A stretch of 64,000 bases of DNA from Melieria omissa (lineage: Eukaryota > Arthropoda > Insecta > Diptera > Ulidiidae). Below the pieces are notes generated by a model. It was not told where the DNA came from. It did not search any database and worked only from the letters and a program-made list of their open reading frames with translations. Shown here one piece after another: positions 22,475 to 33,362 of this stretch. The stretch spans positions 105,533,486 to 105,597,485 of the forward strand of contig OZ020269.1 of the NCBI GenBank assembly GCA_963971225.1. Direction: 5' to 3'. Position numbers and translations under genes: made by a program. The first letter of the stretch is position 1. Every line of letters begins with the position of its first letter.

Positions 22475-25140
22475 GGTGAACAATTTAATTAAATCATTGT
22501 TGAGATCACCGTCATTTATGAAAGACAGTTTTTTTCACTTTTCGCAAAAGTCTAACAAGCGCAGCTCTCAAACATTACAAACGTCAATTATTCTACAAAT
22601 TGGTGTTCCCTGTTAATGTGTTTTGAATCCACCCGACCTACGGGGAAATCTGAATAGATCCTGGGATGCCAAGGAAGCAAGATAGTGAAAAAAAACTGGA
22701 AGTCTTGAATCAAGTACTGTGAGTTAAGACACAGATACCAATTCAAATGGTTTTCGCTGCTTCATTTAAAGGATCAATGCGATTTTTTGTAAAATCTTAT
22801 TTTAGGCCCCAAATTGTCCCCTGTGTAGTGTGTAGGTTAAGCAAAAACTGAAATTTGAGTTGTTCTATTTTCTGTATATATTTTGTTTAATTTTTTTTCC
22901 ACCCAACTGCCATATTGCTGCAATATTGGCCAAATATTGTCTGCATGTATGTGTGTATGTATGTCTGAGTATTGCAGCAACAATTTTTATTTTTAATAAA
23001 AGTGCGTTGAAGAAACGGAAACACGTTCGTTGGCAGCCAGGTGAACGAAATGGCACACGCACGCCGTGACAAGTTAATAAAAACGAAAACGCCGAACGTC
23101 GAACGTCGAACAGGCGCGAACGATGTGCGATGAGAAGACAGCTGGCGTGCGGGTGGGGGTGGCTGAGTGTTTTTATGTGCTTCTATATGCCAACAAATAT
23201 CGCATGGCCAACACTATCGACGCACACCTCCAGTTGCAGCCACGTAGAGATGATTCTCGTATTGCGCACATTGTGTTGTTGTACCGAATTTCAAACGTGT
23301 ACAGGCTGCACCCTCGCCATCTAAATTGACGCAATTGTCCACGTGGCAAGTGTTTGGCTTTCAATTTTTTCTTGTTGTTGTTTAGTTTGTTGGTTTCCAT
23401 TGTTCGTTCCACTTGGTCCATGTGGCGTAGGTGTGATGTGACACGTGGTTGCCACCTTATTTCAAGCACGTCTCAAATGTACGTTTGGTGCGTTTGTAAT
23501 TTTGTCTGTTATTCAAAGGCTCTTCGGTTTTAATAATTGTTGTTCTCTCACATTTCTTTGAATGGTATTTTAATAAAATATACTCAAACCAAACAATTTT
23601 GTTTGCATTTCCGAGAAGCTTTTGAGAGAAGCATTTGTTGAAATTCGAAGAATATTTAATAAGCAAATGTTCGTTCTGCACTGGAAAATACATCAGTGAG
23701 GATGCAAGAGTGTTCCTTTTATTCCCAGCAACAGCCTTCATAGGTTATGTCCTGCCAGGAGGAGGTCCTTGTAATAACACTCATACATCTAACATTGTCA
23801 TTCCCCAAAATGTGTGCCCCAAAAGTCGCTTCATATGAATATGTAAATCTCAAAACATTACAACAACTACAACAAAAACACAAACTAAAGCTACTTGCAA
23901 CTAACAACACAAACAGAATATGAACTGCCAAACATTAAATCGAACAAAATTATGAGCCAGAAAACCCCAAAAGCAACAAACAGCTGCATGTGTGTTATTA
24001 AAACAACAACAACTCAAACAAAAACAAAAACAGTTTCACATAACTACACTAACAAAACAAAGTACACTAACAAAACTTCAGAATAATATATAAATAACTG
24101 CATGCATACTGCACAGCAACAACAACAACAACACAGAAGCAACAAAAACTAACACAAATGAAAGCGAAATATTTTTGTGACAGTTTGTAATTTATAAAAT
24201 ACCAACGTTCGCCACTTTTCGCATTCATGCTGCGCCATTGCTGCGGTGTTGTTGTGATTTTGCCACCTATTGCGCACATCCGCTCACCTCTCGCCCTGCT
24301 GTCAGCGTGGTTGGCCAATTTCATGAGCTGCCACCTTGGGGCAATTTCTTGACACTTGAAACACATTTGCTGACTTTGTCCTTAGTGCGTTGCTCCCTCC
24401 CCATCCCCAACGTCGTTCACCTGACGCCGCTCTGTGTGCGTGTTGAAAGCTGCCGCCAAGCATAATTGGCGAATTCAAGTGGAAGCACGTAAATAATTTA
24501 CGCATCTGCACGTTTGCAGTGCGGGACGCAAAAAGCGTGTAGCAACGCAAATCAAAGTAACTAAAAAAGGAAAACCACTTTGGTCGTGGAGTGAGGTTAT
24601 GTAGCGACATGAGAAAACTTGACATGAAGAGCGCCAAGTTCGGTGTAGTACGCCACCGTTCAACTCGGCAAGTGACAGTTCCTTGAATTTTCTCGAAAGC
24701 ACATTTCAAAGCATTCAACCTCGCTCACCTATCCACGTCTCAACGAACATAAAATTGTAATTTTCACCGAAATTACTTCAATCACCCATCAAGCACACAA
24801 CCCACTTTTGAGCTCAGCCACTCAGTAAATCTATTTATGCAAATTTATGGCAACATTTCAATTCATACAAAGACTTTAACGTTCACCACCGGCGCACATA
24901 ATCGTTAAAAATGCCTTGGCGGTGCCAAAATTTCCACACACCATAATCTTCTGTCTTAATGACAGCACTCAGCACCCTTTCTGGGAACTTTTCGTGAACA
25001 CTTTGTAACAAAATTTAATTATAACAAAGGCAAAAATGTTTCAATCGGTCTTGGTGAACTTAATTCACTCTACAAAAATTCTGTTGCGAGTTGAAATAGA
25101 ACGATTCTGCTTTACAGGGCTTAAAAAATATAAATGTGGG
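22475..25140. other. Unique non-coding DNA, CAA-rich at 23860-24150
   Basis: Mixed unique DNA. 23860-24150 is a CAA/ACA-rich tract, and 24220-24470 is GC-richer. Many short frames overlap on both strands and none shows a domain. No RNA gene is visible. Confidence 0.5.
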
Positions 25141-25290
25141 CAGTGGCGTACACATGATTTCATTTGGAGGGCGGGGGCAGGGTTTTGCTTACAACTTTTG
25201 AGCTGAATACCGTTCGAAACTACATTTTGTACCATACATTTTTGTGTCTGGGGGCTTTGAACGCCCAAAATCACCCTCTATGTGCCACTG
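25141..25290. mobile_element. hAT-like MITE, 150 bp, intact target duplication
   Basis: The element starts CAGTGGCGTACACATG and ends TATGTGCCACTG. It is flanked on both sides by the same 8 bases, AATGTGGG (25133-25140 and 25291-25298). CAGTGGC ends plus an 8 bp duplication are the hallmark of the hAT superfamily. There is no coding capacity, so it would move only with a transposase supplied by another element. Related copies are at 26584-26726, 62968-63104 (opposite strand) and in fragments at 9208 and 25711. Confidence 0.93.
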
Positions 25291-25365
25291 AATGTGGGAC
25301 AAAAATGCTTAACCCTTTCGTCACAGTTTTTAAGTAGTGAATGTTTAAATTTCAGATTTCTTTGC

Positions 25366-25613
25366 TTAACCCATTCGAGACCGATTGGAAACTGTGTGTG
25401 CAATGGATTTCCGAGGCTATAAGACAGTAATGCGAAATTATCAGTTATTCTGAGTAAACTAGTCGTCGAAATTAGATTTTTCTGGAACTAATGAAATCTG
25501 TAAAGTACAGGAAAACAAAACTTCGCATTGGTTTTACTGTGTGCAATACAAAGAAAAAAAATTTCGATCCTGGGGACCGTGTTCGAAAAAAATCGTCGCC
25601 TCGAATGGGTTAA
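25366..25613. mobile_element. piggyBac-like MITE, 248 bp, TTAA flanks
   Basis: TTAA at both ends (25366-25369 and 25610-25613) encloses the inverted ends CCCATTCGAGACCGAT and, on the other strand, CCCATTCGAGGCGACGAT. TTAA targets with inward CCC are typical of piggyBac elements. No open frame is present inside. The family assignment rests on the target and end structure only. Confidence 0.72.
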
Positions 25614-25710
25614 GTCTTCGGTGTAGCCATTACAACAACATTCCATAACAATTTTCCTAAAAAGTAAACGAATATGGTTTTAAATGTTACTAAGCTCCAC
25701 AATTTTTTAC

Positions 25711-25749
25711 GGAACTGCCCCCAAAATGAATCCTAGAAACGCCACTTAG
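25711..25749. mobile_element. Fragment of the hAT-like MITE (one end only)
   Basis: Read on the minus strand it gives AAGTGGCGTTTCTAGG and then ATTCATTTTGGGGGCAG, matching the CAGTGGCGCACACAGG / ATTTCATTTTGGGG end of the MITE family. The other end is missing. Confidence 0.65.
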
Positions 25750-26163
25750 GCCTTTAGTATGTGTTATCTTTTTTAAACATAATCACTCAGTTTGTTTTAA
25801 GTCAAAATTTTCTTAAGGATATAAACTATTTAAAAATGCAAAAAATGGCTTTCTAAAACAATAGAGTTGAGCCCTCTTGGAGAGTTGAGCATGCACAAAG
25901 TCGCAAATACTAAAACAGTTAAGGGTTAATGCGTCCAATGTACACGAGAGTTTCGAATATCAATCAAATAAAAGTAAGTAAGTATATAGTACATGTATAT
26001 TATTTTGTAAAATACTGTAACGTGGCAACTCTGCTTAAAAGCAACGTAACTTACTTAAGTTTTTTAGTTGAAGTTTTAGTTACAGTTTTACAAAATTTCA
26101 CTTTTTTACTTTTCTACTTCAAAATTTATTTTATATGGCAACCCCGGCAACCTGATAGACGAC

Positions 26164-26308
26164 TAAATGTGTGATCTGACTTGATCTGACTTGATCTGAT
26201 CTGATCTGATCTAATCTGATCTGATTTGATTTGATCTGATTTCATCTCATCTGATCTGATCTGATCTAATCTAATCTGATCTAATCTGATTTAATCTGAT
26301 CTGATCAA
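26164..26308. repeat. Pentanucleotide repeat (CTGAT)n, ~145 bp, imperfect
   Basis: GATCT/CTGAT units with single-base variants (GATTT, AATCT, CATCT). It is the fourth distinct pentanucleotide array in the window and the most degraded. Confidence 0.93.
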
Positions 26309-26583
26309 TTCTTCCCAAACCACTCATCACAAACATCCCTTTATTTCAATTTCTAACCTCAAACTCAAAACCCAAATAAATATATACGGTACTTATTAGC
26401 TCAGTGTAGCGTACAAAAACATAAAAAAGAGTTAATATTTGCAACGGTAATAATTTCAATGTCTGTCAATCCGTTTACCATCAAACTCAATGTGCCAACT
26501 CAATGCCAATGTAGCATAAAAGTCATTCAGTTTCCTAGTAACCAAATGCCAACACGTACGTTTCCTTCATAAATAGTCTCTCG

Positions 26584-26726
26584 CATTGGCGCATACAAGG
26601 GAAGTTTGGGGTTCAAAAACCCTCAAAATGCAAAAATTGCTTGTTCAGAATTTGGTTTCAAATGGTATTAGGCTCAAATGTTGTGCACAAACTTCCTCCA
26701 AAAATTAAATCCTGTGTGCGCCACTG
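26584..26726. mobile_element. hAT-like MITE, 143 bp
   Basis: Starts CATTGGCGCATACAAGG and ends TGTGTGCGCCACTG. The flanking octamers GTCTCTCG (26576-26583) and GTCTCGTG (26727-26734) agree at six of eight positions, which fits an old 8 bp target duplication. Same family as 25141-25290. Confidence 0.85.
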
Positions 26727-27274
26727 GTCTCGTGTATGACTCTCATGCGTAATGCTGTTGTTAGGTCACGCCGTAAGTAATGCGATTTTTTTTATTAAAA
26801 AAACGACAGTAAAAAATGTAATTCTATATAATATTGATATTGAAACTTCTCAACTTATCTTTTAGTTATTGTTTTAGAAATGTCGAAAAAGACGTTGGTA
26901 GAAAAGACTATTTCGATAAGAGCTCGATAAGACTTATGCAGGTCATAGAGACACATTACGATGCCACACTCATTCGAAGTATATAAAAGATGAACTGCAT
27001 TCTCTCTTATTGATACAATTTCTACAAAAATCATTAAAGCTAAAAATGCTAAAGCTAAAAAATCTTTTAGTTATTAAAGATAAACTCAAATGTACCATTA
27101 ATTTAGTCAGATTTTTCAATAAAATAATTTAAAAATTCACAAAATAATTTAAAAATATTTTAAATAGAGTATTAAATCAATGTATAATAGAGAGAGAGAT
27201 CGAAATCGATATAGTATGAATCAATCAATCTAATAACAATAATGTGCAATTTAATTATGTCTACTAGGATAAAG
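26727..27274. other. AT-rich non-coding spacer
   Basis: AT-rich sequence with repeated AAAATAATTTAAAAA phrases near 27120-27165 and a GAGAGA stretch near 27190. Nothing gene-like is visible. Confidence 0.55.
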
Positions 27275-27563
27275 TTAACCCTAGAAGGGTAACCTTTGTC
27301 AATTCGACGAACACCACAAGCATTTCTTCAAATTTCTTCTTATTCTCCGATCTGATTTCTTTATCTTCTCATGTGATCTCAGTTGGCGATGCGCTTTATT
27401 GTGCAAATTATTTACCACAAAAATTTCTGAGTATAATTCTATAATGAAGTTGGAGTTTATACGATTTCTAGTTCTTTCAAAAATCAGAGTTGAATACGAC
27501 TTCGTCGATTTGACGAACATTACCAACAACATATGTAAAATATGATTACCTTTCTAAGGTTAA
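27275..27563. mobile_element. piggyBac-like MITE, 289 bp, TTAA flanks
   Basis: TTAA lies at both ends (27275-27278 and 27560-27563). The inverted ends read TTAACCCTAGAAGGGTAA and TTAACCTTAGAAAGGTAA, which differ at two of 18 positions. The CCCTAGAA start is very like the classic piggyBac terminus. A 77-codon minus-strand frame (27299-27532) ends in a basic stretch with CLWC. A link to the cysteine-rich C-terminus of piggyBac transposase is conceivable but not shown. Confidence 0.78.
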
Positions 27564-27660
27564 AGAAGCAAATCAATATATCAATGTTTAATTGGCATCT
27601 GATGAAGTTAAATCAACAGAATTTAGTAAATGAATTCATAGAAGCAGCGAGCTGAATTTT

Positions 27661-27935
27661 GAGCTCCAGGCACAAGACATTCCTGTTCTGCAATGGTCAG
27701 CTTATTCTTCGGATCAAACCCCAATTCTGAGAGGGAACCTACAGTTTCACGCCGAATCCGGACGGCGATTGGCAGGTTTATCCTTCAAACTTGGAGTTTT
27801 TGCCATTATCTGCCAAGAGCGCACTTGTCCGATTCTTGAAATTCTCATCTGCTTCATGTGGATAGCAATAGAAGTAGACGAGTGTTTCACCAGCCCGAAC
27901 TAGGATTCGAACCTAGGATCTCTGGTTCAATGAAT
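27661..27935 (-). repeat. tRNA-derived SINE, minus strand
   Basis: On the minus strand a tRNA-like T arm is visible: CTAGG, loop TTCGAAT, CCTAG (about 27899-27917), containing a perfect B-box core GTTCGAATC. The body ends in GCCGTCCGGATTCGGC followed by AAACTGTAGGTTCCCTC (27740-27775). This is the same 3' domain found in the plus-strand SINE at 28178-28498. No A box is recognisable at the expected spacing, so the head is degraded. SINEs use the machinery of a LINE that shares their 3' end. Confidence 0.75.
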
Positions 27936-28177
27936 AGTTGAATGAAATAGTATGAGTATATTGTGTCAATAAATGACTGAATGGGTTAGTTGTGTTTACA
28001 GTTACCTTTTTCTGATGATCAGAAGTTTCTCATTGTCAAATGGTAATAGAAGGAACTGAACTTTAAAATACAGAGATTTATACTTTTTAAAATTAAAACA
28101 ATTAAGTTATAAAAAGTTATGTTGGTTAAAGGTAAATTGAGAGTTTAGATAGATTCTGGATATATACATATTTTGAT

Positions 28178-28498
28178 TATAGCTGTAGCTCAGCTGACTA
28201 GTGCGTTGGGCCGCGAGTCAAGACTCCGCAAGTTCAATACTCCGTTGCGTTAACACCGAAAAAAAAGAAAACCAACAATTTTTCTTTCGGCGGCTGTCCT
28301 CTCAGCAGGAAATGGAAAACCTCTGAGAGTAAAATTGCCTATGAAAAAGCTCCCAACTCGCCGTTCGGAATCGGCATAAAACTGTAGGTCCCTTCTATCC
28401 GTGTACAAATTCGCACGCACAACACGGATGGTTGGGGGTAGCTAGGCCTTAGTCTCGTAATTGGGCTGTCGTGCTATTCAAGAAGAAGAAGAAGAAGT
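28178..28498 (+). repeat. tRNA-derived SINE, plus strand
   Basis: The head has a perfect A-box match, TAGCTCAGCTG (28186-28196). A B-box match GTTCAATAC (28232-28240) lies 46 bases further on, the spacing found in tRNA genes. RNA polymerase III would start just upstream. The body contains GCCGTTCGGAATCGGC and AAACTGTAGGTCCC (about 28361-28394). The tail is a run of AAG triplets (28479-28497). The conserved 3' domain matches the minus-strand copy 250 bp upstream and is typical of the part shared with a partner LINE. I see no target duplication. Confidence 0.85.
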
Positions 28499-30929
28499 TA
28501 CACTAACAAGCATTGGAAGTATTTAGTTGAAATCCGTTTTTGGTCTAACGAAAGCAAAAGGGGACACAGCTTTCAGATATCTACACAAATCTTGATTCAA
28601 TATGTGACAAACCCATTCTTTGGGCATATTCACATGTTCTGCTATCTCTCTCACTTTAGTTCGAGGATTGTATACCAGCATTTGGGGAAATTAAATGATG
28701 CATTGTCAGTGGTTGGAATGTTCTAAACATTCATGGTTTTCCAAAAATCTTTTTCAATTTCAAAAACAATAGTGGAGTTCACACTTCATAGCATTTTAGG
28801 TATAAAGTTGCTATCGTAGCAATCTGTCGTTACAACTGCTTTCGAAAACATTGCAAAAATTCAGGAATTGCTCCGATATGAAAATAATATCATTATATTC
28901 CAAAAATGCATCAAATAAAAAAAATTTATAAATAAAGAAAATACAGAATTATAAATAGAAAAAATAAAATATCAAAGCTTTGGGAAATTTGCAAAATGTG
29001 GTTGTCAAGAAAATTTCAATTATTCTTAAAAATGTTCATATTTAAACAAACTTTTAAGCGTTGTAAATCGATTCGTTTAATTTATTGCCTTCTTTCATGC
29101 TATTTTAGTTTACATTTTTAGGTTATTTTAGTTGTTGTTTCCCCAACAACAGCAACCCTTGGAGATCACACTTTTGCGACACAAAACCCATATCAAGATT
29201 CCTTCTGCTGCTATGACAAATCACAACAACAACAATAGATGCGCCAATTATAAAGCAAATGAACGTAACACAATCTCCGGTATGCCACCAAATACTTTGT
29301 GGCACAAAAACGCACAGCCCCGAACGTCACTCAGCCCCGACTCCCCCTTCGGCTGCGTTCATTTGCGCTCCATTGGCAGCGCGTTGCCAGCGCATTTGCG
29401 TGAAATTTAATAATACGGCGTGCACTTTCGCCTCCAAGGCGACGGCTGGGCAAAAGAACGCACCGCGCAGTAAAGTTGTTTATGAATATGGGGCCACGAG
29501 GGGAACGAAAGCAGCAGCAGCAACACGCATAGTCACGTGTCGGCGCCAGTAATTTAAAACTGTCAACAACATTGCGCCGCATATCGAGCGCGCGGTGCGA
29601 GGGCGAAACGAAGCGGGATGAGATGGCAACTGTGCGCAATTACACGCACACACACACATACACATTCACACCCTCATACACCCACGCAGCGCAACTTTCT
29701 CTAAGCTTAACGCTGACTCAAAAACTAACTCACACTCCCACACACACACATGCGCAACCATTTGTGCAAGCAAAATCCAGCGTTATTGTATAATTTATTG
29801 CAAATTTGCCAAGCGTAATGAAGTGTCGTCCCCATTAAGATTAATTGCCATGGGATAGTTGGCCGACGACACCAGCCCCCAACACCGCCAACAACTCCAA
29901 TACTAAAAAAGCAACAGCAATAGTGACAACAACAACAACAACAACATTACAAAACTGTAACTGACAGCAACACTTGTTAGCCGCCATTGTTGCTGTTGTT
30001 GTTGTTGCTGTTTTTGCTGTTATGAAGCACTGTCAGGTCGTTTTGTGTGTTGACTGTTTTCGATTTGTTGTCTTTTGGCGGCCTTCGAAGCGCGACAACT
30101 GAACATTTTTGCCCTCAGTCGCCAACTATTCGCACACACTCGTAAATTATTTCATAATTTATAAGTGGCAGCATAAATTTACACAAAAGTGGCCGCCAAC
30201 TGACGTCAATGGGCGCCGCTGTTGCTGTTGAAGGTCGCCATCTTTTATAAAACAAAGATCTGATTAGACGTTATTTATTTTGATGCACGTAAGTAGATCT
30301 GGCAATGCTTTGTGTTGCTCACAATTAACTGACTTTTGTATCCCAAAGTCCGACGAAACACTAATACAAGCTTCGTTAAAGAGAACCCTTGAAGGGAACC
30401 ATTGAAGAGAGCCGCTTATGAGAAACTGATCGCAAAGTGATGAAATCCATGAAAATTCCCTCCTGTTAATATCCGTTTCACCCTCCCGCTATATGGTTTA
30501 TTGGTGCCAGCTTTCCGATATCATCATCGGCAGCCCCACAGGTACTTCTTTGGTCGACAATTTACGGCCACGGATGCCGCTCAGGTGAAAATAATGAACG
30601 TCACTAATACCACCAATCTCCTCGTAGTCAAACAGCGTTCGAACCAAAACCCATCCATGAGTTGCCCTTCCTAACACTCTGGGTTAGGGAGTTCCATGCC
30701 CGGTGGACGCTACTACAAAATACCATAGAAGAATTTCTGCGCTTGGCATTTCAAGAAAAAAGCGGCAATGTGTTCTTTCCCTGCTTTCTGGGCCGCTCCG
30801 CAAAGGTGATTACTCAAGATCTCAACGATTTCGAGATGCTCTTCACAACAATGGGCCATGACCAATACGCAAAAAACTGGGATGTTGAATTATTATCGAA
30901 ACGAACACATTCCATCTACTCGTTTGCAG
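28499..30929. other. Non-coding DNA with a GC-rich island at 29260-30250
   Basis: 28499-29120 is AT-rich and includes one copy of a ~50 bp dispersed repeat (28786-28835). 29260-30250 is GC-richer with CAG, CAA, CA and TTG runs. Overlapping frames on both strands there show no domain. 30480-30930 is ordinary sequence with one 92-codon frame (30662-30940) without recognisable features. Confidence 0.5.
28786..28835. repeat. Dispersed ~50 bp repeat (copy 1)
   Basis: TTCATAGCATTTTAGGTATA and the following AAAGTTGCTATCGTAGC match 55107-55157 with a few differences. The origin of the repeat is unknown. Confidence 0.7.
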
Positions 30930-31212
30930 ATAACAAATGATGATGTTCTGGACATGTCCTTTTAGAAAGATCTTCGATGGAACGATCATAATTTTGAGGT
31001 GTCGAAAGAAGCCAACCGCGACTTCCACTTCCTTGCGGGTTCAAGTCCAGCGCCATTTTCGTTATGCTGTCGGGTGGTTTTCTCAGTGTATGGCCTATCC
31101 ATTTCCATTGTTTGCATTTTATTTGCATTAGAATGGGTTCCTCATTGGTGATCTTCCGCAGCGGGTCGTTACTAATTGTGTTGGGCCAGAATATCCTGCA
31201 GATGATTTGCAA
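30930..31212 (-). pseudogene. RTE-type LINE remnant, C-terminal end of ORF2
   Basis: The minus-strand frame contains KWIGHTLRKPPDSITKMALD and then LNPQG, followed by a broken RGRP/TWRRSIEDL-like segment (seen as RGW...SIEDL). This is the well-known C-terminal tail found after the reverse transcriptase domain in RTE-like and related non-LTR retrotransposons. The upstream part RIFWPNTISN fits the segment just before it. The reverse transcriptase itself is absent. This is a 5'-truncated, frame-damaged copy. Confidence 0.85.
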
Positions 31213-31299
31213 AAAATAAATATTTCAGTTTGTCTGATCTCTTCATAATTTACACCACTTATGTATACCCGACTAAAAATGGAGTTTAACTCGCACCTG

Positions 31300-31758
31300 T
31301 GGGTGGAAGACCCCTATTTGGAGCTCCTGAATCGTATGCAAAGTACAGTAGGGTATCCAGCTGTATTGATTCCTTGAAACCCCGTCGAAACGTGGCATGT
31401 GTGGCCTTATTGTACCAATACTTCTTCAGTAAATGGTTTAGAGGAGAGAACCAGTCTGATGCCATGAATCCGGGTATTCCTCCTTGGAACACCGTCGAAA
31501 CGTGGCATTTGTGGACTTATTCTACCGATACTTCTTCAGTAATTGTTCGGAGATGAGTATTCTGAGCCATCACTACGGGTATTCCCCCGAGCAACCAGTT
31601 GGAACACTGGCGCCCATGGATTCCACGTTGAAACGATGTTCCAGCGCAATACGCATTACAGAGAGGGTTTGTTACTGCGCGCACTGCGTAATTATGGAAT
31701 ATCTTTATGAGTTCAAGACAAGTGTCCATACCCACCTCACTCTAAATCCTATCTCGTA
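31300..31758 (+). pseudogene. Non-LTR retrotransposon remnant with an internal 110 bp duplication
   Basis: The frame around 31371-31440 reads SLKPRRNVACVALLYQYFF, and the one at 31487-31545 reads HRRNVAFVDLFYRYFF. Both match the SLEHRRxVAxLxxFYxxY motif found near the C-terminus of many LINE ORF2 proteins. The terminal part FKTSVHTHLTLNPIS followed by a stop at 31757-31759 fits the protein end. The motif appears twice because about 110 bp is tandemly duplicated (the phrase CGTCGAAACGTGGCAT at 31383 and 31493). Frameshifts separate the pieces. Confidence 0.75.
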
Positions 31759-31876
31759 ACCTATATATCCTTCCTAAACCAACGCAATACCTTGCATTAA
31801 TAGCGGTTATCCCCTGCACATGAAAGATTACTTATCGAGACTGTTGACAACGAAGATGAATTGATTAAATAAATAT

Positions 31877-32280
31877 TGAAACGATAAGGCACTCTGTGCT
31901 GAATGCTTTTCTATGCACGAATGCTTTTCCAAGCATACTTTTAGGCATGCAGTTTAAAGTACGGCAAATTTGGTATAATTCGCTTGAATAGTCCGATATG
32001 GCAAGGATGGTTCGCGAAGGAATGGGCTGCGTTTTCAAATTGGAAGTTGCAAGAAAATTCGGGGCGATAAGAAAACTAGTATAAAAGCAGCAGCGTGCAG
32101 CGCAAGGGGTCGAGTCTGTGTTGAGCAAGCAAATTGGTAACAAGTGCAGATACAAGCGAAGTGTAAATCTAAATAAAGTTATTGTTAGTTTCAGACTGCG
32201 TTTTGCGCTGAATAATTGAAGTTGTTTTATTTTCAAACACAATCCAAACGAACCTTGGAAAACTTGGAATTTTCGAAACA
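31877..32280 (+). mobile_element. Solo LTR, 404 bp, gypsy-type, ATAT target duplication
   Basis: It starts TG and ends CA, and ATAT lies on both sides (31873-31876 and 32281-32284). Inside are a TATA box (TATAAAAGCAGCAG near 32090), a likely start region (GAGTCTGTGTTGAG) and a polyadenylation signal (AATAAAG near 32171). These are the parts of an LTR promoter and terminator. No internal retrotransposon genes adjoin it, so it is a solo LTR left by recombination between two LTRs. An ATAT target is characteristic of the 17.6/297 branch of insect gypsy-type elements, so that branch is a plausible source. A relative lies at 41456-41858. Confidence 0.88.
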
Positions 32281-32424
32281 ATATATATAACCCATGTCAG
32301 ATTATGGATTGCACTCAGGGCAAAGAATGGCCGGACTTACGTACGGCTGTTAATCTTACTATGGTACAAAGTGAATAAAGCTTTTTTATTGAGAGGTATG
32401 AAGAGTAACAGAAACTACTAGCAC

Positions 32425-32845
32425 TCACGGATGAAAGATCTCCGTCGATTGGTCAGGCTTATCACGGGACACAATCCATCCACAAGATCCGACTTGCACA
32501 CCCTGCGTGGAGGAGGTAGAAAGTACAAAGCATTTTCTCCGTGCATGTCCTGCTTTCTCCAGAACGAGATTGCGCACGCTGGGTTCAGATGTTTTGAGAG
32601 TGGACGGAGTCCAATCTCTCAGCCTGTATAATCCTTTCAGATTCATTAAAAAGTCTGGGAAATTTTCACAGTAGAACACATAACCCTTTCCTTCCATCCA
32701 CTTTTTCTTTTTCCCATTCCCATCTCCTCTATCAGCCTTTTTCCTGAGCCTTAAGTACAATGGGCTATGAAGCCTGAGTGCTTGAGGTAATGACTACCCT
32801 AAGGTTATTTTCTCGGCTCCCCCTCACGTCCATCCATATATCTAT
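32425..32845 (-). repeat. Dispersed repeat, unknown type (copy 1)
   Basis: On the minus strand, from about 32845 to 32605, it matches 41886-42125 on the plus strand: GTGAGGGxGAGCCGAG, then CCCATTGTACTTAAGGCTCA and GGAAAAAGGCTGATA. Both copies carry a frame beginning MYLRLRKKAD, rich in lysine and glycine, with no known domain. In this copy the frame continues for 111 codons. This could be the edge of a larger transposon. Confidence 0.75.
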
Positions 32846-33357
32846 CCTGTACTCACGGTTGCCACTTTTAACCAAAATAGGTTAATTTGTTTGTGGTTGG
32901 TTATTGGTTCTTTTATTCGATAACTTTTTTTTACATGTTGAACCCCTTTTTGTATGTACTCCTCAGGGGAAGGGGGAGAGATGCATCAGATGTCGATGTG
33001 TAACAATGGACATGAACTTTGATCACTTCGTTCACGTCTTTTTTTACATTTTCGACCGACCACAACAAAGTTTTGTCACAGAAGGAACAGAACGACTGAA
33101 ACTTCTTTTTTTTATATGGTTACATTTTGAGATTTCGGTTACTTTTCTCTAAAAATCTGGTTAGTAAGATTGTGGTCGAGTGGCAACCTCTCTGAGAGGA
33201 CTGATGTGTATATTATAACTTTCTCAGTTTGGTAGGTTTAAACTTTACGACCATACGTAAGGTCCACACGCACGAAGTTTCAGCCAACATCACTATGGGT
33301 TATTAGTCGCTGGACCCTGGAGTTCGTTTGCCTGGTGGCGCTTAGTAAGTAGCTCCA
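32846..33357. other. Non-coding spacer
   Basis: Unique sequence between the dispersed repeat and the P450 fossil. The 82-codon frame at 32904-33152 has no recognisable feature. Confidence 0.5.
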
Positions 33358-33362
33358 ATGCG

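Noticed and set aside
25309..25929. A larger TTAA-flanked element enclosing the 25366-25613 MITE
   Set aside because: Only about nine end bases agree (TTAACCCTT), too few to support it.
27895..28245. tRNA genes
   Set aside because: The T arm and A/B boxes are present, but there is no complete cloverleaf, and SINE body sequence follows. They are SINE heads.
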